Shown piece by piece: positions 34,831-49,800 of a stretch of DNA of 64,000 nucleotides. Each line of letters opens with the position of its first letter. Within the stretch, counting starts at the first letter, position 1. This DNA comes from Sipunculus nudus. Taxonomy: Eukaryota; Annelida; Sipuncula; Golfingiida; Sipunculidae. Where the stretch lies: positions 32,475,862 to 32,539,861 of the forward strand of contig CM049307.1 in assembly GCA_026874595.1 (NCBI GenBank). Direction: 5' to 3'. The position numbers and the translations under genes are program-made. The notes under the pieces were generated by a model. That model was not told the DNA's origin, did no database searches, and saw only the letters and a list, made by a program, of their open reading frames with translations.

Positions 34831-37800
34831 CTGTAAATATTTTCAAAAGTGTCTAAATAATTTCATGTGGACCTTCTGTACTGAATTACAAACTTTCAAC
34901 AGAGCCAATGGCAAATCAAAAAATTTGAGAACAATCGGGTAGCTTATGAAACAGGGTTAGCCGTAGATGGATATCAAGAAAATGTAATTTTAAATTGTGC
35001 ATTTCACTTTTGTGTGGGAAAAATTATATTTAAATTATATATATAAATATAATGTGCCTACATAGTATATTAATTATGCAATTTTAGGAAAAAAATTTAT
35101 GGTTCTCAGGCACAACCTGCATCAATTTTAACCCCCCTGCATCAAAATTTTTTATTTTAATTTTCAAAAGAAACTTATAAATATTGAGCTCAAGCCCCTC
35201 TGCTAGAGCTGTGGCTCAAAACATTCTGTTATTATCATGCTTTTCCCTGATCATATGACATTTTTATGAACACATACATGAGGAGGGTAAAGATACCCTT
35301 CACAGAAAAGATGAGGATTTCCTAATCCTCAACTCTATTCTATTAAATGTTTTTACATAATGTAGTCACACTTAAGGGCGTTATTCCAGGTGGTTTTCTT
35401 TAATATTTATATTCCTTCAACTTAGAATATGAACTGGTGATGTCCCCCTCTTGAATTGCCACTGAATAGTAGTTTCTAAAATAGTCAATAGGTGGCAGCA
35501 CACGTTAAATATTTTTCAAGAAACTGTTAAATTTCAATTTACATATTACATATACAAAATAGTTAAATCCTCATGACGCCTTCACCTGTTATCAACTTCA
35601 ACTATTCCTTTTATGGATAACCAACAATTTCATCATTTCACATGCGTATACATACATGAGTGTATATATACTGACGTGTGGGACAAGGATAATTGTTGTT
35701 TGTGTATGTTGTCTCTTGGCATGCTTTCAGGTACATCAAAAGAGCAAGAATATATAACATTATTTATTTTACATGGATTGTACAACCAGTTAAAGTAACT
35801 CATACAAGGAACTCTCCATAGCTCAGATGTTGCAGCTCGGTAGTTGGTAAGGGTGGAGAAAACCGGAGGACCCAGGGAAAACCACAAACCTTGGATAGGC
35901 CAATACAACCCAATCTCATACCCATGCTGGGAATCAAACCCCTTGGTCCCCAGCAGAGAGGGACGAGCATTTTAAAATTCTGCTCTCCAGGCTGAAATGG
36001 CATTCTTTTAAAGGTATACATTGCTAAGATGAATTTTTATGACCCTTCTTTAGCATAGTATGCCACATCAGGAGGTAGGCCAGAAAAGGTGCATATAATG
36101 CTATATTAAGAGTCTCAGTGAGCCTGTTGAGAACTTTAAAACACACACAGTTATCTTTACCTTAGGTATAATAGGTGACTGACAAACACACACAGTTATC
36201 TTTACCTTAGGTATAATTGGTGACTTACAAACACACACAGTTTCTTTACCTTAGGTATAATGGGCGACTGACAAACACACACAGTTACCTTTAACTGAGG
36301 TATAATTGGCAACCGACAAACACACAATTTCTTTACCTTGGGTATAATAGGCGACTGACAAACACACACAGTTACCTTCAACCTAGGTATAATTGGCAAC
36401 CGACAACCACACACAGTTTCTTTACCTTGGGTATAATGGGTGGCACCATTGTCTGGTTCTTCAAACCCTCCCAGTCAAAACCTTGGAACCATCTACAGTG
36501 ATAAAAGATTAAGGATAATTAGAAATCAACAGCAAACATTCCCCACTTTAAATACATGATTCAACTAAATCTCCTGTCTGTATTCAATGCAAATAAAAAG
36601 GTTTAGTGAATGCCTTGGTAGCAATATGTGACTCAAGCAATTTGGCTCCACTGATGAGCTTGAAAGAGGTTTGTGGGTAATTTTAATTCTGTCAGTGGTA
36701 TTATGCTTCAAATTAGGTTTTGTTTCACAGCGAACAAATTACAGATGACTATGAATTAATTTGGCATCTAGACTTGTCAGTATTTGTGGTTTATGATATA
36801 ACTGTCCTGCCAACATGTAACTGGGTTGACAAAATAGTAACTGTCAAAAACTGATGGCCACCTTATCATGACTAAACAACAAGAGCCAAATTTAAGATAT
36901 ATGAAAGTGTATGAAAATTTGTTATATGTGGCTTAAATTTGAAAATTAACACAAATTAGATAAAATATACACCTATGAATCACCATCTTTATTCAAAGTG
37001 TCATCTTACAGACGTGTAACTATAATGACAGTAGTTTGCTCACTTGTGCTTCTTAATATCGATGATGCCATTCTTGCCATAGCCGAGCCTTTCCGCTGGA
37101 TTGTCACGACACAGCCTCTTTATCAGAAGGTGAGCAGTTCTGCTAATCTTTTTAGGAAACTCGATCACATCGATGCCTTTCAGGATGATGTTATAGGTCT
37201 TCATTGGATCTGACCCAGAAAATGGAGGACTGGAAATGAAGAGAACACAGAAATAAGCCCCATTTACACTAGAAAGATTGGGGTCCACCTAACCAAATCT
37301 CAGAGCAAGTGCTCTCATGTTTACAAAATATTAAATGGATAATATGTCATTTGCCTTCAAACATAAATTTCACAGTGACAATTTCAAAATTTTAATAATG
37401 TGTGAATATTGTGCTTACCTTATATTTATTCTCTCAAGTTTTAACTGTATATGGAAATTTATTGACAATATTACTTATATTAATGATGTGCTCCAAAGGC
37501 CAGTAAACATGCAGTGTACTGAAGGGAACAGTTTTTAAGTAATTTTTTTTGTGACCCAGTAATGTATTCTCAACTGTTTGTTAACTGGAGAAGTTTAATA
37601 GATGACCTAAATAAAATAATAATTAATTTATAAGGTTGTATCTGCAAAGGGTTCACCTCTGAATCAGATTATACCAACCAGTTTACTTGAGTCTTGAACA
37701 TGTATGCTTTGTGTCAGCACTGTAGTTTACTTTACAAAAGCCTAATTGGACTTATTTTATAAAATGAGTTTGCTGTCTGCACTTCATTGTTAATCAAGTT

Positions 37801-40800
37801 GACTGTGCTGCAAAAAGTTATATTTTATGGGAAGGATAGGGTGAAATGATAGCTAAACTGGCCTCACAAAAAACTGCCTGTATGCACTAGAAACAAGTTT
37901 ACTGTAAACTGAACCTAAGTAAACTGAACTACTGTCGACCTTCCAAGCAGACTACTGTAGACTGTGCTGATAAGTGGGCTAGTGCATGCAGACAGGGTAA
38001 TCTGATTCATGATCTGGATTGTCTGCTACAGTCTTACATGACAACCCACCTTCCTGTTAGTAGTTCAAACATGAGGATGCCGAGTGACCAGAAGTCTGCC
38101 GCGTGGTCATGACCTTTGTTTAAGATAATCTCCGGAGCCACATACTCTGGTGTGCCGCAGAAGGTCCAAGTCTTACGACCAACACCGATCTTTTTGGCAA
38201 AGCCAAAGTCAACCTACAATCAGAAAGTCAACCTTAAGACACAGTGACACATCTGTTATGAACAAGGTAAACTTTAAAATTAACAATATATCAGTTTCAT
38301 TTTATTTTCACTTCTCCAGTCTTCTGTGCATCCTTGCATATGATACAAAACACTGAATGAAATAACTTTTGGTTGTTATTAATGTATTCATGACTGCATT
38401 CAAGAAAATATATATTTTATAAATTCTTTATCTTTTTTACATGTTTATTACTAAAGGTGTAACTGCTTTAAGACTTTTCCATTTCCCTCTTAAAGATGCC
38501 TATTCACCAACCTTTTGTAAAGAATTTATGTGATTTCTGACTTCCTCTGTGTATATATGAAAGATCTAAGGGTATTTCTGGTTAGGAAAAGTTTTTATAA
38601 CGCCCCCCTGGAGGTTGTATGAACTTGTTTATCAACAATGTGTTTGTAAACAAAGTTTTGTTGACAAACAGGAAAAACATGTACCGGTAACCTAAGTGGC
38701 AGGTTGCATATATGCAGAGGTAGAAAGTCATTTGTTGCAAAATGCCATTTGCAAAGCTCTGGCTTATCGGACTTGCCGCCAGATGCTTTTGTTGAATTTG
38801 TTTTATTTTGGCAGGCACTCACATAATAAAAAAACACGTTGATGAAAACAAAATCAAGCAGCCATTGTGAGGTGATATCCTTTTTTTCCAGCCTATTTTC
38901 ATAAAAGCTTAAAGGGATTACCTTTTGTTTATAAAGGTCTGATAGGTGATTGGCCCCTTAAACTTCTTATTTACTATAGACACAGTTCATCCAGACAAAT
39001 ATTTCTAAGTTATGAACTACAGATTCTCCCTTTGTGTACATTCTTATAGAATCATGTGTTTATCAATACCAAGTAGCCGGGAATATAAATGAATCTTGAG
39101 TTTTAATACTAGCTACTTTGATACTTGGATAAATCAGTGAGTGTTTTAATACCTACCAGTTTGACATATCCTTTATTGTTCAGCAGTAGATTTTCAGGCT
39201 TGAGATCCCTGTATATTATGCCCTTATTGTGTAGATATTGAAAGGCTTCTATAACACAGCCCACTGAGAACCGTGTCATCTGATCATCAAAGTTACCCCT
39301 GAAATAACAGTTCATGTTCAAATCATTGACAAAGACACTTGAAAGTAAATGTTACTTTGAAATTTGTAGCAATTAAAAGACAGTACACATGAACATGAAT
39401 CATATGCATGAACAGTGAAACCTTGAAATTTTGACCTCCAATGACATGGCAATATTTAATTTGTACTTAGTGGTAATATAATCAAAGTTCAGCTCACCTG
39501 TTTGGACCAAAATAGGGGCCCGCATAATGGATAAATCAGATGCCCACTACTGAGGTTTAAATATATGATGTAAAGAGTAAAATTAATCTGGACCATGAAA
39601 AGCTGGTTTTTATTTCAAGGTGGTCACAATACCAAAGTTGTCTTTAATTGTGTTAGTTTTTACTGTATATAACTGATACCAGTCAGATAAAAACAGGAAC
39701 AGGTTTCATGAGTTATGAAGAACATCCTATAATTATTTAATTTCCAGCCTGTTAAATTGAGATGTATGATGTACAATGATTATGATAATGATGAACTCAT
39801 TATAGTTGTGAAAGAATCCTGGAATTCATGAAGAATACAAAGTCAGAGTTGATCCAGCATGAAGACCACAGTATGTATAACAACACTGCAAATCTCCATA
39901 AATATATTCTTATACCATCTCTACGCTGCTAGGTCATTACAGATTCTTAACCTTTACTTCTCTTCCTACATTTGTATATAAATGTTTTTATTAGCTTTTT
40001 TTATTGAATGCCACATATACATGAATGCCAACTTCGAAATGTTGCTTAAAAAGGAAAATTACACAGTTGTAGCTAGATGAAACATGATGAGTTGTACATT
40101 GTAGAAGAAAAGACTTTACGTAAAAGTGTTAAAAATCACTGGAGGTACTGGATAGATCATTTTAGGGCCCTACCTTACATGGTAATAACCAGCTAGGTCA
40201 TTTACATTGCAAATTACTCATGGCATTTGCTCATGGGGAACAGGTTGGGTTGCTGCTTGTATATTAGTGTTTGGGTGGAGGTTTTTTACCTGTCCCTGAG
40301 AATGGTCCACAGTTCTCCACCCAGACACACCTCCATTAACATGTAGACATATTTCTTATCTCTGAACGTCTTGTACAACCTGAAAAACAGATATATATAT
40401 AGTTATGAGAAATGTTTAGGTCCAGGAACATAAGAAAACATTTGAATTCAATGTAGACATAATAAAATCATGAAAATAGGAAATATATTGCGGCCCATGT
40501 TTGCCAAATATGAACACAAGGGACCCATGGGTCACGGCGCTCAGCTGATCGTGATTGGACTATAAATGTTTCTCCACTGTGATACTATATCGAGTCGATA
40601 AAGCTTATGAATATCATGTACATGTTGGGCTATTATAAAGGAATGTAATGTAATATGTGAGTAAACGATAAATGAAATTACCTGACTGATGGATTAATTG
40701 AGTCAAATAAAGTGGTTTATTTTTTATTTATTTAGGAGGGGTTGAAAAATGTGATATATTTGAGCAAATATGAATGCAATGACAGCAGTAATAAGCAGTA

Positions 40801-43800
40801 GTAGAATGATGATAAGGCTATTTGTTGAAGGATCTAAAGTGTATGGTAGTCTGCAAGCGTTCAATTTGACAGATATGATGTTATGATTAACTATGCTGAT
40901 GAAGTGATTTATGAATATGTGACTGTATGACACAATATCTCTTTAGTCTTGACAAGGTACATTATTGTGATGCCCACTATGTCTACATATTACACAATAT
41001 TGACATAATTTCTGGCATGTACATAGGTACCTATGGACGAATAGTTATACAAAATATTAAAGTATGAATATATCTTATTCATCTTGTTCTTGCTTACTGA
41101 GGCTGACTTTTGGATGGGGTTCGGAGAAGGGAAAAGTGAGGGCAGCACGAAGGTGGATGTAGAAATATTCTATTGTTATGTTTTTCATTTATATAAGAAT
41201 ATGAAAAGCTAAGAGGAAAGGGGCCCTCCTACTTGGTTATAGTAAAGTTCTAAATATATGATTGCAAACTAATACTCTGACAAGACTGTCATGAAGAAAA
41301 ACAGTAAAAGTTTTGAGATACTGAGTTGCATACGAAAATTTACAGATGGACAGGCAAGTGGACAGAATGGACTAATACCTTTATTTCACTTTCAAGAGAA
41401 TAATGCATTTAAGTTTATATATAATCCTATTTTTTTAAGCAGATCCACTTTTTCATTAAGAAGTTTTTATCTGAATCATTTTTTTATTTACAGGTTTATA
41501 AATTTTTAATTAAAAAACCTGAAAATATAAGTTAAAATATTAGAATTGTTGCAAAAGTTGCAATCATTATATATACAGAGTAAAAAACATTGGGTCATAT
41601 TATGCATACACATATATTTTATTATTTTTATATCATAAATGTTTAAACTGATTTTAAAAGAAAATAATACCACAACATGGCATCTACAAGAATATTCCTT
41701 GCATCACTATTAAAAAGTTTTGCACATTGGAGTTTTCAGGACATGCTTAATTTTATTCACCAAAATAAAATAAAAAGTAAATTTGATAAAATAAAACATC
41801 TTTTCAAATAAAGTATACACACTGTTGGTTGAATGAGGGACAAACAATATCATTGTGCTAATTACTATCCCAGTTTTAATTAATTACTGGAATTAATAGT
41901 CAATTTCACACCTGGTGAAGTTTTTACTCTTCTGAAGTAAGGAATTACTTATCTCATGAACATCCACACTTTCACAGCAAAAGACGCAATTTGTGGACAC
42001 AATTAAATGTACACTTTAATCATTGTAACCCTGGTGGTTCAATACAAAATCTAAAATGTAGCATGTCCAAGAATAAAATAAAATACAGAAAAATTATAAC
42101 ATTCATCTAGTTTATGCACCAGCTGGGGGGGGGGGGGGGATGAGTGCAGTGCAGAGGGGAAGCCTGCTAGTAGTGGCCAAGCTGGGCCAAGGTAAGCTGC
42201 TTGGGGTGGGTTACATAATGCAAGTGAAGGCTGTACTACTAGGTGGGCTAGATGTAAACAACACTTGACATGGTGTATGAAAACATGAATAAATGCTATT
42301 CATTCCAATTAATTTCTTTTGAAAGTTCAGATTTTAAAAGATTAAATCCTTATGCATGTATGCTGGGAAAATTAAATCAACAGTGCCAAAGTTGGACAAA
42401 ATTTAAGGTATTGATTTTTCATTTATGCTAATAACTTGAAAAATTTGCAAAATTCAGATCTAATTTTGGGTAAACAATTGAATCTTGATTAAATAAAAGT
42501 TATATTCCTGAAAAAAAGTCTCTAGGTTCAGCAATTCTCATGTTAGGTGAGTAAATATATTTCCTGATTTTTTAAAAAATTGCATTATGTTTTGGCCCAT
42601 AACTTCAAAATAATACCCAAAACTGACCTAATTTTGGTATGTTCATAGAAAATGTATAAAAGAATGTGAATACTATATACAATCAAAAACAGATCAGTGG
42701 TTTTGATATAAGTCAGCCTTGAAGTGTAACAATGGCTTTTTTTTATGGAAAACAGAGTTTTTTTTCCTTAATATCTCGAAGGAACAAAGTCCTAATGACC
42801 CAATTTTCGGTATGGTAGGAGATTTTGGGGACATCTAAAATTATGTCAACAGCCTGGGGAGCATAGAGATGTGCACTGAATGACCTACAGTCATCAAAGT
42901 GGACTGCTTGACAATGTAATGGAATACAACAAGAGCCTCCAAAAAAATTCAATAACTAGCCTAATTTTGCAGCTTTTATTTTCAAATTTCAGATTTTAAC
43001 AGATTAAATCCTTATGTATACATGGTGTGAAAATTAAATCCACAGTACTTACAGGAAAAAAACGTGCCACGGTCAAAGTTGGGCAAAATTTAAGGTACCT
43101 ATTTTATATTTTTGCCAATATTTAAAAAAATTTAACAAATTTTGATCTAATTTTTGGTATACAATTAAATTTTGATTAATTAAAGTTGTATTACTGGAAA
43201 AAAGTCCCTTACCTTTAACACTTTTGGTCTTAAGTGACCAAATATCTTCCTGATTTTTTTACAAAGTCCATTATGTTTGGGCCCATAACTTTTTTAAATT
43301 ATATAATACTGACTTAATATCTGGCATGTACATAGGAACTATATAGAGGAATATTTATGGTAAATATGAAAAAAACCAGATGAGTGGTTTTGATATTAGG
43401 CAGTCCTGAAGTGTGAAAATAGATTTCTAATAAAAAAATTGAGGTTTTTCCTTAATATCTCAAAGGAACGAAGTCCTATTGACCCAATTTTTGGCATGGT
43501 AGGAGATTATGGGGACATCTAACTGTATGCCGAAATTCAGATTCGTAGGTCCAACGGTGTCGAAACGTGCCAGTCTTACAGACGGACATCCAGACGGACA
43601 GACAGACAGACTGACGGACGGACGGACGGACAGACAGACGGACGGACGACGGACAATGGACCATGACTATGAGTGGTTTTGATATTAGGCAGTTCTGAAG
43701 TGGGACAATAAGTTTTAAATGCAAACTTGGCAAACTTGAGCTTTTTGCTTAATTTCTCAATGAACAAAGTTGCAGTAACCTGGTTTGGTATTCAAACTTA

Positions 43801-46800
43801 TGGGAAAAAACAGGTTAAAGTGGAGATTTATAGTCTGATATCACCAACGATGTCAGTCTCATCTGATTTTACACTTTGCCTTCTTGGTCTTTCGGGCTTG
43901 TTCATTCTTGCAACTTTTCTCGGCTCCCTGGGGGAGCATACAACGCAAGCTGCCATATCAGACTCTAGAAGGTTATTCGTTCTACATTTGCCTTCCTCCA
44001 ATTACCAGTACCCATTCACTCCTGGGTCGAGAGAGCCCACAGTTGTGGAAAAGACTTTGCCTAAGGAGTCTTAGCGCAGATGGCGGTCAGAACGGGACGC
44101 GATATCTAATGATCTAATATTGAATTTAGGTCCAACATTGCCAATATATGCCAGTCTTAACAGTTAGATGGACAGACAAAAGCCCTCAAGTATAGCTCAG
44201 AAGACTTTGAACAGATTTTCTTAAATTTTCATTTTAACTCTATATTCTTACAATTATGGATGGGCTATCTTATGAACACTTAATGCTTTTTCAAACACAT
44301 TTAAGTATTAATTAGACCAAAAGTTTATCCACAGATCATGTAGTAAATACTGCAGATATGCTTAGATAATAAAATTATATAATATCAAATTCATAGTATG
44401 TCTCTTCAATTCCTCATTTTTTTAATAGTTGTATTTACCTTGCAATAAATTGTGACCTAGACTCCATCATTATCCTCTTCTCTGAGAAGATGTGTTCCTG
44501 TTGTCTTGTCTCTACGATGTGTTTCTTCTTCAGACATTTCAGAGCAAAGGATTTACTCTTGTCTGAAGCAAGATGAACCTGCAAAACATGAAACACATGA
44601 AGTGATGTTATAACACTTCAGCTGGTATTAACATCAACAGCCAGCAGATGGGGCTGTATATCAAATGCAACCAATTTCTTGGTTTATTTATGCCAATGTT
44701 TTCCTTTCATTCTACCTTTAGTTCAGACCATCAAGCATATTGCAGAAGTTTCTTTGTTCCATTCTATATTTTAACATGCAGGTGTCTTCATTTTTCTGCA
44801 GTTCTAAATGGAAATATGCAGTTTTAATTCTGTATTTTTGCAGTTCTCAAATTTGAAGTTCAGTTCCATCACAGACTGAAAAACAACTTTTATGTTCATG
44901 AGTAGATAAATTATTTTTTATATCAGTTATATTAAGGCTATACACCATATAACTGGTTCTGGTATGAAATTTAAAACATTATATTTCTGTTATATAATTT
45001 GTTATATTTTCATTCATTAGACTCATATCATATAAATAAGCTTTATATACAAACTCAAGATGAACTGGTAATGAATAGGCTCCTGTCTCTGATGACCCAA
45101 TCCCTTTGCTTTTAACTGTATGGGTTACATTTCATGTGCAATGCTTGATTAAAGGTGTGTGCAGTTCTAATTTCCTTAAAATATACCAAGCTGTATTCTT
45201 AAGATGTGAATTATTACAACAAGGTAGCTATTTTAAATTGAAAACCATTAAAGGTTGGTGGCAGCTCTTATTAAACAAGCTATCCATTAAGAAGAAAGTG
45301 TACACTTTGACCATGAAAAATACAGGGTCAAAACTCATGCAGGGTCAACCTGTGGGTTCCACCTGGCATCCCCAATTGTGCACACCGGTGAAGCTTTCCT
45401 CAGTATACTGTATTTGTCTTCATATTCATGAAGTTAAATTTAGCAAATTTCACTTTTTCATTGTTTTACAAGGGTTCCATTTTCGCAATCCAATATTAAA
45501 ATAACCTACACAGAGCTATATTCTTTATTATATAAATTAATTATATTAAATAATATGTACTCAACAGTGTAACAACTGGATGGAGACCTAAGTGAACATC
45601 AAACAAGCAGAAAGTATTGTTCATTACTGGCAGATACTATGAAAGATCTGATATCATTTATAAAGGCAATCTTTGATTCATGGGTAACTTACAAGATCTA
45701 TTGTTAGCTATCACTTGCTCTTAGACTGGCCCTTGATGACAGTGACTCTTATTTATGAAGGTCTAAGTTGGTGATAATTTCCCTTTCACAAAAATCACAA
45801 ATTCGTAACCATCGTGAACAAAAAGGCAACCACAGTACCATATTCATTCACTGTTAGATAACAGTTCATTATGAACTCTTGTAAGTTCTTTAAATAATAA
45901 ATTAAATTCCTCTCTGGAACAGGTTATGATAGATAGGAAGTGATTTCTACGTTGGGAACATTTATTCCCATGCTAAAGCATTTAGTTTTAACACCTGCCA
46001 CTAGATGGCACTTTATACCAACCAGTTCAACCCTTCCAAAGCCTCCCATGCCCAGTGTAGCTAGGACTTCAATCTCCTCCAGACGGACTGTTGCATATTC
46101 CTGGTCTAAGAGCTCAGTGCTTCCCGCAGAATCTGTGGCAGAGCTCTTCCTATAATCAGAAGATATCTGTGTATACATATGCTAGTCATATATACCGCAC
46201 TAAAAGATCCACCAAATTTGTTAGACAGAAAAAAAAACAACAATGGAAGGTATTTGGTACTAAATACTGTTGGTACTAAACAATATTGACACTAGGTAAC
46301 TAATGGCAGTTCAAACAGATTAAGTGAAGAAAGCAGTTAAAATAAGTGTAAATAAAAAAGAAATATCAAATCTAAGAAGAAACCAAATATCAGGATGACT
46401 GAAGCACTTACAGTTTATAACTAACAACAACAGAAAAAAAAGTTGTAACACTAAAATATTTAAATAAATCATGCCAAAATTATGAAAGATAAATCAAAGG
46501 AATTGACATAAAATTGTAAAATTTAAAATGAGAGACAATGAGTGTGAGCACTGTAAGATTAATATGGTAACTAAATAAATGATTTGGTCAGTTTATCTGA
46601 CATTTAATATGATTTGGTCTATTAGGCCAAATAAAAAGAAAGGTATGATTCTCAGGCACTGCCCACATCAATTTTTAAACCCCTGTATAAAAAAATTTTA
46701 TTCAGATTTTCAAAAGAAACTAACCAATTTTGAGCTCCAGGCACTTAGACATTTCTTTCAAGAAGATTGAATCATACAATGTTTATAAAAGTTCCTTTGT

Positions 46801-49800
46801 TATGTAGTGCTTTAACTTGTTTAGCAAAATACAACTGTGATTATCATGCTTTTCCCTTATAATTTTACATTTTTATTGAAACAAACAAAACATTTAACAT
46901 AAAAAACTGCCAGTCTGCATTGATTTAAGAAAAAAAGTGCCTGAGAACCAAACCTTATTTTTTTTGGCCTTACAGGTTAAAAGTCACATTCCAATTTTTC
47001 CCACTAGACATGATAATCAGATTCAAGGTAGAAGCATTCTGTTGGTGCAGGAACCAGATGTTCAATCAAAAGTGCACAATATTACAATATATATGTAAAT
47101 ATTGTTTTAAGAATTGATAAACATACAGTAAATATCTTGACCAATCACCATGTAATAATAGTCAACACTTTTGATTTTTTTGTTTAAAGTGCACTGATCA
47201 TTGAATATCCCAGGTACATTATATATTTTCAGTTCTGCTTTGAACTGAAGATCTTTATTTAATATATTGATTGGTGATTTAGGTGCAATCACAATATTCC
47301 CCTCCAAAAGTGAAGCACTGCAGCCAGGAAAAGCCAACTCTAAATTTCTTCATCTCCCTACCATTAACTCCATCAGCAACTTTATTTCTGAATTTCAGTA
47401 ACAACCACTGTTAACTGTGTTAGTAAATTTATGGGTTTGGACACCAAAAAAAATAAAATACCAGTCTTGTAAAGACAGCTCCTGTATGTTTCACTTTAAG
47501 GTTCTGGGGAAAATTTTTCAACCTTTTTCATTGTCAAAATTGATAGGAGTATATCTGATGTGTGCTCAGAAATTGATAGAGGTCATTTTTGCTAGAAACA
47601 TTCAGGCATGTTCATGGAAAAAGCCAGAGCAGCTCAATGAATCAAGGTCTCTGTAAGCATGGCTACCACAGACTTGGTGATATGAAAATGGTAAATACTT
47701 TTACAGCTGGTGCACTTGGCAGATAAGCATTTTTCAGACCTCTCATGGGTATCACCTGTACATGGTGGTTTTGTTACACATTGCACCATGGAACACAATT
47801 TTATCCATCTGTTCTCAATAACCTGGTGAAAAAATTCATGATTGGTTCAAGTTATATTTGGGGGAGTACTACTTTAACATCACCTGGTTTGAAATCAGGA
47901 ATATTTAAGATAATTAGCAATAAGTTTGCAATGCAATCCACTTCACTTTTAACAAGTGTCTTACATAACACTGCACTCTGAACAAAACTGCAACCAGTGA
48001 GACACTGCACATGTGCAGTGTATATTGGCACTGTAACACTGCAATGGACAACCACAATCACTATGAAAGAGTGTACTTTAGTGCATAACAGTGCATGCAC
48101 AACACTTGATTTTGAGACACTGCAACATGCAGTGAGTTTTTGTCATGTATTGCTTTGAAAGGTATCACTCCATTATGTAGCCATTGTTCATGTGAATTCT
48201 CATTTATTCACTTCTTATACAGTGTGCACCTCATAGTTAAAAGTTTCACATTTTTTATAATCAAACTCATTTGATTTTTTTTTATTCAATCAGTCTTGAT
48301 AGATCAGCATCGATTTAGAACTATCAAGAAAAACAGTAGTGCTGGCAATTGATATTTCTTTGAAGTAAATCAAGGGTAGGCAGAGAATATGCTTAGGTCA
48401 TTCATTCTACCAAACAAATTGTCAATTTCTTCAGTGTTATTGCATTCAGTAAGTGGTGTATGGTATACACAATCAAACAAGCCAGGTGTACCAGGATATG
48501 AGCAAGCATTAACCAGGGTTAGTCAAAGTGCACAAACATACTCTAGATGTTTAGACTTAACAGGTGTCCGAGGTTTGGGTGTTTCAGATTTTACAGGTTC
48601 TCTGACTTTTGTCCTGGAATAAACGAGTAATATAGTGATACAATAAAGGATATCACGAAACTGGTTTAAGAAAGTATTAACTATAAATTACTGTAAAAAG
48701 ATCTCTCTTAAACTGTTCTTTTCATAGATGGTCCCTACTTCAAAAGACTAGGTGGTCAGTCACCTTGTAATTTAAAGGTTTTTTTTCTGTTATCAGGGTG
48801 CATGTTTTAATAGCTCATGCTCCTCCAGCAAAAGCCAGGGTTAGAACAGAATCAATATTATCTATACTTAAATGAATCTTAATATCTTGTTTTCTGCAAG
48901 TTTATGGTGTCTCATTATAATAGTGATCGATATAGCATACACTGACTTTAGTCAGTCTCATAAGTCATAAGTTTAGCAGATGTCACAAACATAATGAACA
49001 GATATATAGAAAGTGGAAATAATGAGAAGTAAAGGATAAGTAAGTTTAGGCAGGAGCCTAGAAATAAAAACATCTCTTTGTTGCTATCTATATGCAACTA
49101 TATCCTTGACTCGAGAATCAAATGATAAGTGAAGTTCCCCAAGTTATAACTTCCCGAGTAGGCACTGCATTCCAACTATATGAACAAAAGTAACACTGAT
49201 ATCATTTAATTGGTTATTTACTGAAGTACTAACAATCTATTGTATGTTTAACAAGTGACCCATGGGTCATGACGCTCTGCTGACTGGGAAGAGATTCGCA
49301 AAAGGAAATTTTATCATCAGAATGGTAGTATATACCCATTCAACTGAAGCATCAAACAGATTAACCAACAGGCCAAGATTAAGTCTGTATTTATATATCT
49401 CGAAAATAGAGAAAAATGTGTAAACTTTTAAAACTAGAATACGGGTAACCGACAAGTGACTACATGTATCTGCCAAAATCGGATAGTGAGGCATGGATTG
49501 AGTGGCAAGGGGAAATAGAGTGAGGTATGTTGCATATTAGCATGGATGTCTGCAGCCTAAATGTGTATGTAGGTTGTGCCACCTACCACAAATCCAGAAA
49601 GCTGTCCAAGTTGTATACACCTGCAAGATTTTAGGCAGAAAAGTCAAACCACTACATGTATATGAGCGATTTTTGCCCATGGCAGACAAACAGACAAACA
49701 CTGTGCAAAAATCTTTGCAGGTAACCCCTCCAGTTTTGTGTATGATAAAGACCTATGTGAGATCTAATCACATGCACAATTTTGGCCCAATCAGTCAAAT

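Noticed and set aside
36202-36414. 70-codon minus-strand frame repeating [10 protein letters not shown]-like blocks
   Set aside because: It comes from the minisatellite copies of the PKG exon/donor. It is not in the PKG frame and is not an extra exon.
43476-43767. Frames rich in SVRPSVR repeats
   Set aside because: They translate the GGACGGACAGAC simple tract at the right end of family E.
45106-45504. 132-codon plus-strand frame in a PKG intron
   Set aside because: No recognisable domain, non-ATG opening, and composition typical of intron DNA.
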